Assembly (NCBI RefSeq): GCF_963422355.1
Contig: NC_085103.1
Coordinates: forward strand, 2,629,731-2,693,730
Source of the DNA: Corticium candelabrum
Taxonomy: Eukaryota > Porifera > Homoscleromorpha > Homosclerophorida > Plakinidae
Length of the DNA stretch: 64,000 bases
Direction of reading: 5' to 3'
Part shown: positions 48,473-61,139 of the stretch, piece by piece
Layout of the letters: each line of letters starts with the position of its first letter
Position numbering within the stretch: the stretch's first letter is position 1
The notes under the pieces: generated by a model
What the model saw: only the letters and a program-made list of their open reading frames with translations
Databases searched by the model: none
What the model was told of the DNA's origin: nothing
Translations under genes and position numbers: made by a program

Positions 48473-48825
48473 CTTTGATAAACAGGCTGTTGATGTAATA
48501 CGTAGTTTGCATCACGTCTTGCAAACTCGTGCGACTTGACGTTGTTTCAAAAGTTGTTATTTCTGTATATGAAAACTTCCTCGCTTTGCTATCAGTCTTT
48601 TTAAGTGTCAGAGACTTCTGTTTTTTCGGCAAGCTGTGATCAACAAGATATCGTGAGTTTAGAGGGGGTTTGAGTGTAGATGTATCAATATCAAATCAAT
48701 GTTGAATACCTTGACAGTGACGTTATATGTATTTCTTGAGCAAGGCTAGAGTCGTCTTCCATTTTCTTTCCAGTTTCCTGATCACATGCAACACGGCTTA
48801 ATTCTATGCATATTGCAAGACTACA
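48473..48825 (-). CDS. Two exons of an unrecognised gene
   Basis: Two minus-strand open segments have convincing splice sites. Exon 48710-48825 follows a pyrimidine-rich acceptor and reads CSLAICIELSRVACDQETGK on to HITSLSR before a GT donor. After an intron of about 75 bp, exon 48473-48633 reads LPKKQKSLTLKKTDSKARKF and on to TTYYINSLFIK before a GT donor. A third possible exon (KVCNCSSTPKPEEDV) lies near 48250-48325. Intron sizes match TTF2. I do not recognise the product, and it could be either a separate gene or further 3' exons of the zinc-finger gene at 49.3-62.7 kb. Confidence 0.4.
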
Positions 48826-48831
48826 CTGTAA

Positions 48832-49110
48832 AAAATAGTGTGTTACAGTAACACACAACACATGTGTTGAATCAACCACAAGCTGGTTGTTTTAACACGA
48901 GTGTGTTGAAATAACATACATCAGCTGTGTAGTATCGAACAGTGTGGTTTGAATCAACACATGGTGTGTTGAATCAACACACGCTTGCCGTGTTGAACGT
49001 AACATACTGTGTGAAAACAACACACGTTGTGATAACAAACGTGTTGAATCAAACACATGTGGTCAATTTAGCCCACAGTGTGTTAAAACAAGTCGCAAAA
49101 GTGTGTTGAC
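48832..49110. repeat. Degenerate palindromic repeat array (TGTGTTGAATCAACACA-like)
   Basis: About 280 bp packed with forward and reverse versions of GTGTGTTGAATCAACACAC, many of them short palindromes (for example TGAATCAACACATGGTGTG near 48952-48970). Spacing is irregular. It could fold into many hairpins or be a decayed MITE cluster. It lies between a possible exon of the unrecognised gene and the last recognised exon of the zinc-finger gene. Confidence 0.7.
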
Positions 49111-49299
49111 TGAATCAGGCTCTGTATATATGATATAGACTGCGTGTGTTAATTAGCAGCATTATTTTGCTCAGCAGCACTCATCGAATCATTGATTTTC
49201 TCTAATTTGATCCATCACAACTGGTGATCTAAGTTAGTATTCTGTAAGAATATAGGCACACTGATTGATATATTCAACTGATCAAAAATTGTAATATCT

Positions 49300-50195
49300 T
49301 TAATTAGAAAGTCCAGGCACATGAAACACTGTACTCACTTTGTCAGTGACCAACAACCTTCCAGCCACTTTTCTCAAACAAAGAGCACACTGTTGCACTA
49401 AACCACTACACTGAATAATACCTATGGCCGGAGACTGTTGAACTTCATAAGAGTAAAAGTGATCATTAAAATCACATATAGAAAGTCGTCTATATACAAA
49501 AAAATTCTGGTCATTGACTACAATAATTAAGTCAATACATGCCAAGGAGAAATCAGAGTCAGGATCAATAGCAGGGATCTTGATGACCGATCCTATCTTG
49601 TACACTACACCACACATAGATAGACTTGAGGCACTATATAATACACAAGTTGAATAATCATTGAATGAAAAGTGTTCGATTTTCTTTATACCAACCTGAA
49701 CACCCAAACTGGCAATTGCTGAGGCTGATTGAGAAGTTCAAGTAGTCTATCAGTTAATGGATGGTAAGAAAAATCCACAGCTTTACCTTCATAAATTAAA
49801 ACACAACCCTTTAGGTGGACACGTAAGTAGAAACAAAAGACAACGTGACACACCATTCTGAACAACAGTTTGATTACTGAGATAAGAAGTGGAAGACAGT
49901 AGTCGATGACAAATATATAGTTGATTTTGATGTGCAAGAGAAAATGGGATGTTCTTAAAGTTCCCTTTCACAAGACGCTTGAAGTGCCCATTCTTGGCCT
50001 CAAATCTCATGCACCACATAGTTCTGAGAGGCCCGAATCTACAAAAAAGGATAAACAAAATCCAATATACATCATGTAAAGAGACAAGCAAGCACAGAGA
50101 CAAACAGTTCAAAGACCTGTAACTAGATGTATTAATATTAGAGTAATATTTAGTAGAATTGATAATCCAAATACAGGGTTCAGAGACAGACAGAC

Positions 50196-50232
<37 letters not shown>

Positions 50233-53200
50233 AAAATAGTTTGGCAACTCTTTGATGCTGTGGGCCCACGATGAGACAAACGCACATTGAGAGAGCGATA
50301 CTAGTGGTGTCATGCCAAATCCACCTACTCTGATTGGCAGGGAAGCCTGAGCCCAAGGTTTATCTCCAATATTTTCGTAGCCCATCAAAAGAGTGAATGT
50401 CTTCCTGGTTAGTGAGTCGTGGATTCTGGCCGCTGGAAGTAATAATGCAGGCGACACTGTTCGAGCAAGATGGTTGAGTCGAGGTACATGGCAATATCGC
50501 AGCAACAACATCGCACTCTGAACATCCCCTAGATCTACTAGCTTATCACATAGCTGGCTGCCTGATTTAGCAGTGTCATCACAAGAAGCAAAAATGAAAT
50601 CATCCCTGCCTATTGGGGTCCCAAGAATCACTGTGCCATCAGATGTGACTGGGATAGACGAGGCTGTGTTACTTGACAGGCATGGTGAGTCTAAACCAGA
50701 ATAGATCTTGCATTTATGATTGGCAATTGAAAGGCCAATGGCTTCAAATGCAGGTCGTAGATCATCTAAAGCAGATAGGACATCTTGGGGCAAACCAACC
50801 ATGAAGACATCATCAAGGTAAGCCAAAACTCTGATAGAGGGGTTTGAATTCTGCAGATCACTCAAGATTGGATGTATTGCTGTCGAGAAAAGTGCGGGGC
50901 CCAGGGGATCACAATGTGCGTTTGTCTCATCGTGGGCCCACAGCATCAAAGAGTTGCCAAACTATTTTTCAAGTCTGAATCAAATTCTTGATAATGTTGT
51001 CCACGGTGACCACGGTGATCCCCAGAGAGGTTCTATAGCTCAAGCTCTTCGTGAGGCAGTGCCTTCTGACAAACAACTGGAAGATATGCTACGGAATAAA
51101 AGTAAACTACAAAGAAAACTGACACAGGATTTAGCCAGCACTGCCATCACTGACATGATTATGATAAGCTCATGCGATAGAGAGGCAGCAAGACTTCGGT
51201 CTTTGCAAGGCAAAGGGGCAGGGGCATGGATAAATACGATACCAACTTCGCAGAAGCTCGCACTAGAATCCCGCGATTTTCGCTTGGCGGCCTGCATGAG
51301 GTTGGGATTGTCTATGCCCTTCAAAGGATATATCCAAAGATGTGATTGCGGTGTCTCCCTTGATGGATCTGGCTATCATTTCTTGACATGTAAATGGGGT
51401 GGTGGGCCTGTCTGGTCCCACGAGTCCATAGCTGCAGTGTGGGCAGATTGTTTGAGAGATCTCCATATACACCACCGACGGGAACCTAGAAACAGGTACT
51501 CAAACTCAAATGACCGCCCGGATATCTCTGTTTTTGACTGTGGCTCTGGGTCTAATGTGGACCTGGACATCTCACTGGCGCACCCATGGAGCTCTGAAAT
51601 CGTCAGCAGTGCAGCACACACAGATGGAGCTGCAGCACTAAAGAGAGAAGAGAAGAAGCTGACCAAATATTACAAACAACTCCTTCCTGGGGGAGAATCG
51701 TTCACCATTGTCCCTTTAGTCCTGGAGCATTTTGGAAGATGGGGCAAGGAATCAGAATGTTATCTACAACAATTGTCCCTCAGATCTACAGACGACTTGG
51801 GAAGACTGAACAGGGCGGAGTTTTTGCTGCAGTGGAGACAACGCATTTCAGTTCAGTTGCAAAAATGCAATGCGAAAGTTATCTATCGCAAGGTAGAGGG
51901 GGTGCTGAGAAGTGGCAAATAAGAAGTGTTATCTGTAATAATAGAGAAGAAACGTGGACCAATACGGTCCATATATCATATATGTTTTTTCAAGTGTAGT
52001 TTATGCAGAGAACAAAACTTTCAAATATTTTACTTTAGACGTGGCTGTACTAGCTCCTCTAGCCTGTAATAGTTTCGTTGTTTGAAATTATACTACCATT
52101 GACAGACAGACAGACAGACAGACAGACAGAATCAAGTTTATTGTCAACAATCTTCACTACTACAAACAGTTATTGTTAAAATGAAATGTTCTACTTGTAG
52201 TCCGAGACTATTGCTAATGAGTAAAACACTGAATGTCTCTATCTACTCCCAAAACACTGTCATCTCCTAATGAGCGCACAGAAAGCCTTGACAGCTTCCG
52301 CAAAATCACTCTGCTGTTGCATTTTTGAAGAGTAATAGACAGTCTTTTCCTCCAGAAGGTTTTAAACTCTACCGCAATTCTTCTTCCATCAAAGCCTCTC
52401 GCCTTCTTCCCCAGTTCATTCATCAGCTCGTCAGCCTTTAAGCCCCACCTGCCGAAGTGTTCAAAGACGAGTGGGACAACTATAGGCTTCGATCCATCCG
52501 CAAGCGATTCCTCTGAGTATTTTTTTGACTTTGCTGCCTCTCGTTTAGCTGCTGCATGGCCACCTTCTCTGGCTGCACCTTTAATAATGTCTTTGCTCCA
52601 AGGGTGAGCTATCGAAACATCACATTCTTTTGTGATCCCAGTGTCAGTGTCGTAAAGCGTGATGTCAGGCCGGTTTTCGTTGTCTACAAATCGCTGTCTC
52701 GGTTCTATTTGATGGGGAATGAGTAAATCGCTTAGGCAATCACTCCATGCAGACACTATGGAGTTATGCGTCCACACAGGTCCACCTCCATATTTACATG
52801 TCAAAAGGTGATAGCCCTCGCGATCCAGCTCAGTTCCACAGTCACACGTCTTAAGCAGCCGGCTGAAAGGCAAACCAGCACCCAACCTCATACAAGACGC
52901 TACACGAAATTCATTCGGCTTCAGTGCGTTCTTGTCTGAAGTTGGTATTACCTCTAGCCATGCTCCAGCTCCTTTTCCGTGTAAGGACCTGATCCTTGCA
53001 ACATGTCTCTCTGAGTTCATGCTTTTGATAACTTCTTCTGATCGTTTATGAGAAGCGTCTACCGTCAGGCGATGTTGCAATTTTCTAGGGTATTCTGTCA
53101 TCTGCTCTAAGGTGTGAAACTGCTCGTCATCATCTGCACCCAACTTGGGTGGTAGTTTTGCCACCAATGTACGAATAAGTTGTCCTGTATTGCTACCTTC

Positions 53201-56200
53201 AATAAACCGTTCTAAACGATCTTTCAGAGGTGGAAATCTCAATGGCAGTTCTTTCAAAGAGTGTGCCCATGACGCCAGAAATGCTAGGTGAGCCATCTTC
53301 TGAGTTGATGATAAGCCAAATCCGCCGAACCCGACCTTCAGAGTGGCCTGGCTCCATCCGGTGTCATCCAATTCGTTCAAACCAACCATGTCAGTGAAAG
53401 TAGCCCTTGTAAGGTGGTCATGACAAACAGCTGCATGCAGTAACCTGTCAGGTGGCACAGTCCTAGCCAAAAAATTCAGCCTGGGGACATGACAATGTCT
53501 GAGCAAAAGGAGGCCACACTGAGGGTCGTCAAGTTCAAGTAGCTTTGAACACAACGAGCTGCCCATGTTAGCCACAGCCAGGCACCTAGACTGAACATAA
53601 TCATGATTGCCTACAGGTGACCCCAACACGTCGATTCCATCTTTGCTAACTGGGACACCAGCGCTGAAATTATCAGGAGCAGTGGGAAAATACAATTTGC
53701 ATTTTTCATCTTTGATTTCTAGACCGATCTCAGAAAGGGATGCCTTCAAATCCAAAAGGACTGCTAAAGCATCTTTTGGTGGTCCCAGAACATAGACATC
53801 ATCCAGATATGCCAAAAGCGTAATGCCCGGGTGGTTATTCTGAATAACTGTTACAATGGGGTGTAATGCTGCCGAGAACAAAACTGGTCCAAGGGGGTCA
53901 CCCTGATGGACACCTTCTTCTGACTGCAATTTCACCGTCCCCTGACCGTTGACATATATCAAAGTACTTGGTCTATCATACATTTGTCTCACATGGGCAT
54001 AGATTTCAGGAAAGTTCTTCTTTGATTCTTTGAGTATGCTATCCCTTGATACCGAGTTAAAGGCGTTTTTTACATCCGTAGAGAGAACTGAACAGTCGGG
54101 ATTGCTCTCCATGAGAAACGAAATGTGGTGTATCAATAACTCTGCCCCACCACGTGTAGCAATGCCATGTTGTATGGGGGAAAAGTAGGAGCAGAAAGAT
54201 TCATTCAGCTGAATACACAGAGCCTTAGCTGTAATTCTCCTGATAGCTTCACCGATGGCAATGGGTCTTACATCAGAATTTGCTTTTGGTAAGGCAATGA
54301 GTCGAGATGCTGTCAGAAGTGGCAGAACTGAATCCGGAACTTTACCATCTGCAATGAGCGAGCACACTCCATAGAACAAGTTACAAGTCAAATCATTCTC
54401 CAGGAGCCCACGAAGATGTTCATATCGCCAACCAGAAGGCCCTGCTCCACTTCCTCTGGGTGCCTTCCTTATGGCCTCAAAATAAGCTTCCTTCTTTAAA
54501 GAAAAAGGATGCTCTGATTTCTCTTGCTCGTGAAAATCATCGTGAGACAACTGAGATGTCCTTCGCTTAGGATGTTTGCTTGAGAGCTTGCTTACAGTGT
54601 CATCAGTAGTAGGAGCAAGACCCTGACTAGTCAAAATTTGTGAAGCTCGAGACATCTCACCACACTGAATCAGACGCATAGCAGCCTTCTTTCTCTGATC
54701 TGGGCCTGAGGTAGAGCGAGATCTATTCGATCCTCCACGTAGATGAATCAGTTCATGCCAGTGAAACTGCAAAAAGCGATTGTAGATGGCCTTGACTTCT
54801 CTTGTACCTACTTTGCCACCTCTAGCATGTGGTTGGAGAAGCATTCTAGGAAGCAGAAGAAGGAGTTTCCATCCTCTATCACTGGTAGGGTCATCTTCAA
54901 TCTTCCTCAAAGGAACAAGACAGCAGTCATGAAACAAACCTCGAAGACCAGGTGTTACATTCTGCACAGTTCGTGGTGGCATCCAATCCAATATGGCTTC
55001 CGTGGTCAGAGAGTCAATCAGCCTCCATGCCTCAGCCTCCCTGTCAGATTGGAAGTTTGCCTCCAATTCAACACCAGCAGAAGACTTATCAGGATGTGTA
55101 GACGCCTTAGCAGGTTCTTGTGATGAAGTTTGGGTGTGGTCAACGCATATGGAAGACGAACAACATCTGGATGTGTGTTGATGGATCTTGAGGAACCACT
55201 GAGAACACTTAGGACATTTAGATAACCCATGTTCTTGAATGAAAGCTTCTGGACAATCGTCAGGCCTGTGGAAACTCCTAATGTGTGCAAGAACCCGTTT
55301 GAACGTGTTCTCCCAGTTGCAACCAGCAATAGGGCAACGTATGCTGGCCATTACAGCATTAGAAGGCAAGATAAATGCTGCTAAACTGAATAGAAGCCAA
55401 CACAAATCCGTCAGCGGGCGCATTCAAAACGACAGGAGCGCCATAGTCAACATCCGGGACAGACAGACAGACAGACAGACAGATTCATTTATTATCATCA
55501 AAACTCTACGTATGTACAGGAAACTTTCAAATATCTACCAGTCCTTCATAACTAAGCAAATTATAACACATTAATGGACTTGGCCTACAACATTGCAGTC
55601 AAACATTATGCCACTGTCGTTTGTACTGCATGAAAATCTCGACAGCTTCCTCGAAATCACTCCGGCGTTGCATCTCTGAAGAATGATGGAAAATTGCTTT
55701 CTCCAGAATGCCTTAAAACGTTGAGCGCTGTTAAAAGGATGTGCATGAGTGGTATTGTAGCTTTGCCTAGATATATGAGACAAAAACTTGTGTGCGTGCG
55801 AGCCCCACAAACCAAAATGTTCAAAGACTAGTGGAACACACTTGGATGATAAACCACCATGCAGGACCTCTCCTGAGTATTTCTTTAGTTTCTTCTCCTC
55901 TCTTACTTTTGCAGCATACCCTTCTTCTCTGTGTGCGTGGTTGAGAGCATCCTTACTCCATGGGTGTGCTAATGAAACATCCACGTCAAGATTCTGTCCT
56001 GTTTCAGAATCAAAGAGTGTCATATCAGGACGGTTTTCGCTACTAACAAAACGATGCCGGGGTTCGGTTTGATGGGGAATGTGCAAATCACTCAAACATT
56101 CACTCCAACCCTTCAAGATAGTATTGTGGGTCCAGACAGGACCTCCTCCATATTTACATGTTAGTCGGTGGTATCCTTGTTGATCCAGTTGTTGTCCACA

Positions 56201-59200
56201 GTCACACACTTTCACCCACTTGGTAAACGGTAAAGCCAATCCCAACCTCAAATAGGACGCTATAGAAAAGTCGTTTGTTTTAAGTGCGTGCCTATCAGAA
56301 GTAGGAATGGCATCTAACCAATCTCCGGCTCCACGACCTTGCAATGACCGCAGCCTTGCCGCATCTTTATCAGAAGGAGCCTGAGCAATGAGTTCAGACA
56401 CATTAATTTCGTTTATCTCAGTACAAAGACGGTGCTGCAGTTTCTTAGGATAAGCGATGATGTCATCAAGTGTTTGAAAATCTTCATCATTGTCAGCTGA
56501 CTTGGACAATGGTGGCAAGTCGGAAAAGCTAGAAATTACTTCTGAGCCAATCGACCCCGACTTTTCTTTAGAAGAAGTAAGATAATCAACCAAGTCAGTC
56601 ATACACAAGAAACGAGATGGCAATTCTTTCATTGATTGACACCAAGAAGACACAAAAGCAGCATGAGAAATTTGTCCAATCTGTGTTAAACCAAAGCCTC
56701 CATTCTTCAGCTTTAGAGTTGCTTGTTTCCAGGCTGTATCATTCAAATGATTGAAACCAATGATGTCCACAAATGAAGATCTAGTCATTTTGTCATGGAT
56801 GACTGCTGCCAGTTCTAGATCACGAGGAAATACTTGCCTTGCCAAGTAGTTCAATCTAGGCACATGACAGTGTCGTAGAATCAGCATGGAGATTTGCCGA
56901 TTATTCAGCAGGGCCAATTCACGGCAAAGTTCCTTCCCACCCTTGGCAATGTCAGCACATTGAGAACGAACAAATTCAGGTTTTCCTACTGGTGTGCCTA
57001 GTATAATAGTGCCATCAGAGGTAACTGGAGTTGGAAAATTACAGACATTACCAGAGGGACAAAACAACTCACACTTTCTGTCTAAAATTTCCAAATGCAA
57101 CGTGGACAGGGAAGACTTCAAATCATCCAAAATATTTCGAAGACTATTGACTGGACCTACCACATAGATGTCATCTAGATATGCCAGCATAGTAACACCC
57201 TCATGTCTCTTGATCACCTCACATAAAATAGGATGGATAGTAGCTGAGAAAAGAGCAGGTCCCAAAGGGTCTCCTTGATGAACTCCTTCACTTGATGTTA
57301 ATAACTCAACTCCCTTGTCAGTGACGTATATCAGCTTGCTTGATTCCCCGTACAACTGCTTGACATGAGGATAGATATCAGGAAAGTCTTTAGCAATTTG
57401 CTGAAGAAGTCGTTCCCTTGAAACAGAATTGAAGGCATTCCTGACATCTGTTTTAAGGATTGACCAATCAGGATTTTGCTCCAATAAGATCTGAATATGG
57501 TGTGTAAGCAGCTCAGCTCCTCCAGGTGTCGCAATGCCGTGCTGTATAGGGGAGAAATATGAAGCAAACTCAGGTGACTTCTGTTGACAAATAGTCTTGG
57601 CAGTAAGTCGTCGAAAAACTTCCCCTACAGCGATTGGCCTCACATCATTCCCATGTTTAGGTATTGCTATGAGTTTAGAGGCTGAAAGCAAAGGAACTAC
57701 GTTGGGTGGCACATCTCCTGAAAATATGTGATTACAAGTCTGAAACAATAGATCTGTGGTGATGTCATTATCCAGGAGAATTCGAACATGTTCGTATCTC
57801 CATCCAGAGGGTCCACACCCAGAAGCTTTTGGAGCATTTTTGATAGCGTTGATGAAAACAGATCTGTCAAGAAATGTTGGACTCGAAGAAGACAATACAT
57901 CAGGAATCTCGTTAGGATTGATGAGTCCCTCAGGGTGTTTAGATTTCAATTTTTGAAGAACCTCACTTGTTTCTGGGGCCAAACCATTGCTTGTAAGAAA
58001 CTTAGCTGCTTTGGAAATCTCACCTACTTGGGCCAACTTTACAGCTACTTTTCTCTTGTTCTCATCAGTCATTGATTTATTTTCTGACTTCCTGTTTGTT
58101 GGTGTGTTCAACTCAATTAGCTCATCCCAGCGAAAATTCAGAAAACTTTGATAACGGGCCTTCACTTCCTTGTATCCTACCTTGCCGCCTCTCACGTGAG
58201 GTTGTAGTAAGATTCTAGGTAACAAAAACAAGAGTTTCCAGCCCACATCACTAGAGGGGTCTTCATCAATCTTCTGTAGCGAAATGTTGCAACACTCTTG
58301 AAACATTGGTCGTAAAGATCGTGGAATATTCAGGATAGTCTGTGGTGGCAAAGAATTGAGGATATCCGCAACGGGGAGAGACTCAACCACAAACCACGCC
58401 TCGCGCTCAATATCATGTAGATTCCGGCTTCTGTCATCAGACATGACACTAGAAGCCAAACGTAGCTCAGACAATAGTTCCGAAACGTTGCCTTTACCTG
58501 TAACTCTGCCTACTTCACCATCACCTGTTACATCGTCATTCCCAACATTTCCTGTTACGTCATCTAGATCTTTCCCAACGGTTGAACACGTGGAACTTGA
58601 GAGATGCTGTTGTAGCTTCAAATACCACTTACGACATCTTGGACATTGTTGCAGGTCATACTCCCGAATAAACTCCTGGACACTGATCGACATCATGAAA
58701 ACTGCGAATGTGCGCCAGAACTCGCTTTAGGGAGTTCTCCCAGGCGCAACCGGGAACGGGACAGCGTACAGCAGACATAAAGGTTCTTTACTATATATTT
58801 GAACAACTGAGCCAATGTTAGACGTCTGTTTCCACCAACAAGAGCTTTCGCTGTCGCACTCATGCCACATCCGGGACAGACAGACAGACAGACAGAAAGA
58901 CAGACAGACAGATGCTGTAGGTACATTTCTGCTTGTTGTCCCCATCGACCAAAATGTTCCAAGACTAGTGGGACTGCTGTCACTGTTTCCTTACCAAGAA
59001 GTCGTTCTCTGCTATATTTTTCCGTTTTCTTCTGCTCTCTCCTGGATGCTGCAGCACCTTCCGTAGATGCTGATGCTGAAATTACTTCACTGCTCCAGGG
59101 ATGTGCTAGCGAAATGTCTAAATCTGTGTTGGACCCTGATCCAACATCGAAAACTGTTATGTCAGGGCGGTTGTCAGATGTAATGTATCGATGACGTGGC

Positions 59201-60290
59201 TCTCTGTGATGGTGCATTTGTAAGCTGCGCAGACAGTCTGACCATACATTGGCAATACACTCATGGGTCCAGACTGGACCACCGCCCCACTTACATGTTA
59301 GGAGATGGTATCCACAACTGTCCAGAAAAGAACCACAGTCACACTGACGAATACAGCCATCGAAGGGCATGGCTAACCCCAATCTCAAGCAAGCCCCCAA
59401 ACGAAAATCGCGGGAAACTAGTGCGAGCTTATTTGAGGTGGGCATAGCATTCAGCCAGGCTCCAGCGCCCTTGCCTTGAATCGATCTTAGCCTAGCTGCA
59501 TCTCGCTGGGAAGGGGCCTTCTCGATCATTGCTGACATCTTTTCTTTAGCGTGTTGCCGTGTCAGCCTCTGTTGTAGTTTAGTTGGAACTTGAATCATTT
59601 CAGTAATATCTGTCCCATCACTGCCAGCCTGCATCAGCGAAAATGCTATCGATTCCTCGACACCATTTGAGTTGACTAGAAGATCAAGTGCGGATTTGAG
59701 GTCTGGATAACGAATAGGCAGATGAACCAGAGTGTGAACCCAGGACGAAAGAAAAGCAAATCGAGAAGTGCTGAGGCATGGTGACATGCTGAAACCACCA
59801 AACCTGACCGGCAGCGTAGCTTGCATCCAGGAAGAGTCAGTGAGGTGACTATATCCCAATAAGTGAGTGAAGGTCTCACGAGAAATCTTATCATGGACCT
59901 CGGCAGCTGCCTGGAACATTTTGGTCGATGGGGACAACAAGCAGAAATGTACCTACAGCATTTGTCAAGTAGATCAACGGATGCCTATGGAACAACAAAT
60001 GCCTCCTCATTCAAGACACATTGGAGGGAGCGCATGTCCATTCAGCTACAAAAAGCCAATGCTCGAGTCATCTACAGGAAAGTGGAGAGACTTTTAGATG
60101 ATGCTAGTTAATTTGTGTTTTTCCAAGGCCATTTGGCCTTTCCTTTTTTTTTTAGTAAAGAAGCAAGCACGTGTGTAGTTAATTGGACTGATGAGGACAT
60201 TGTGTTGTAGAGGATTTAGCCTCCATCTGTACGTACTTTGTTCTATTGAATAAAATACCTTTGACAGACAGACAGACAAGTAAGCACACA

Positions 60291-60346
<56 letters not shown>

Positions 60347-61068
60347 AGACACCAATGTATAAATTTAGGCCTGCTTACAAATCAGTCTGGCATAGTTGAA
60401 GCTTGCCTTTCCAATTTCTAGCCAGCTGGTCAGCTTAAAGTTTATCTAAAGTGATAAGTTTAGCTTGAGGAGTAATTATAGAATTTCTGATTTATACAGG
60501 ATTAGATACACATAATGGAGGTTTAACACTTCAGGCAAGTAATAACCTAAAAGTAAAATGATTTTAGCCACGTAGTTGCCAATTCCCAAGTAAACAGAGA
60601 GTAACCATATATCTGTCCAGTATATTTCAAAACCGCCTAGACAATTTTAGAGCCATTGATCCAAGTTTGTAAGCGATCTTTCACATAAATATCACTACAT
60701 CAAATGGCTTTACCTTAGAAGCTGTTGTGGAAGATGCACCATGTAGTGCAGTTTAGGTGTAAATGACTGATGTTCATACAATAGAATGAAACGACGATGA
60801 TTACCATTTCAGCATGTTGTTACATAGTTTAATTGTCTGACTGTCTCATGTAGCAGCCTGTGTAGTCAAATGCTGATCAGGTAAACATATAGAAACGATT
60901 TCTATCGTGAGGTAGTAGCAGATTTCAAAACAAAAAGTATTATGTGCTGGTCTATTTTCAGCAGATTGACAATAAGCTAACATATTCATTTAGCGGTTTA
61001 AGTAGTTGTGTGTTTTTCCTTTTCTGTACGCATTTGCACCAGGTTTCTGTGTGCGAAACAACAACAAT

Positions 61069-61139
<71 letters not shown>

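Noticed and set aside
55352-55423. Signal peptide at the N-terminus of the E2 ORF
   Set aside because: The 24 hydrophobic residues precede a better-supported Met that starts the zinc finger, and E3 has no counterpart; chance extension in the leader.
50181-60278. CRISPR-like array from regularly repeated CAGA blocks
   Set aside because: Pure tetranucleotide microsatellite tracts separated by kilobase retrotransposons in a eukaryotic intron; no spacers or cas genes.
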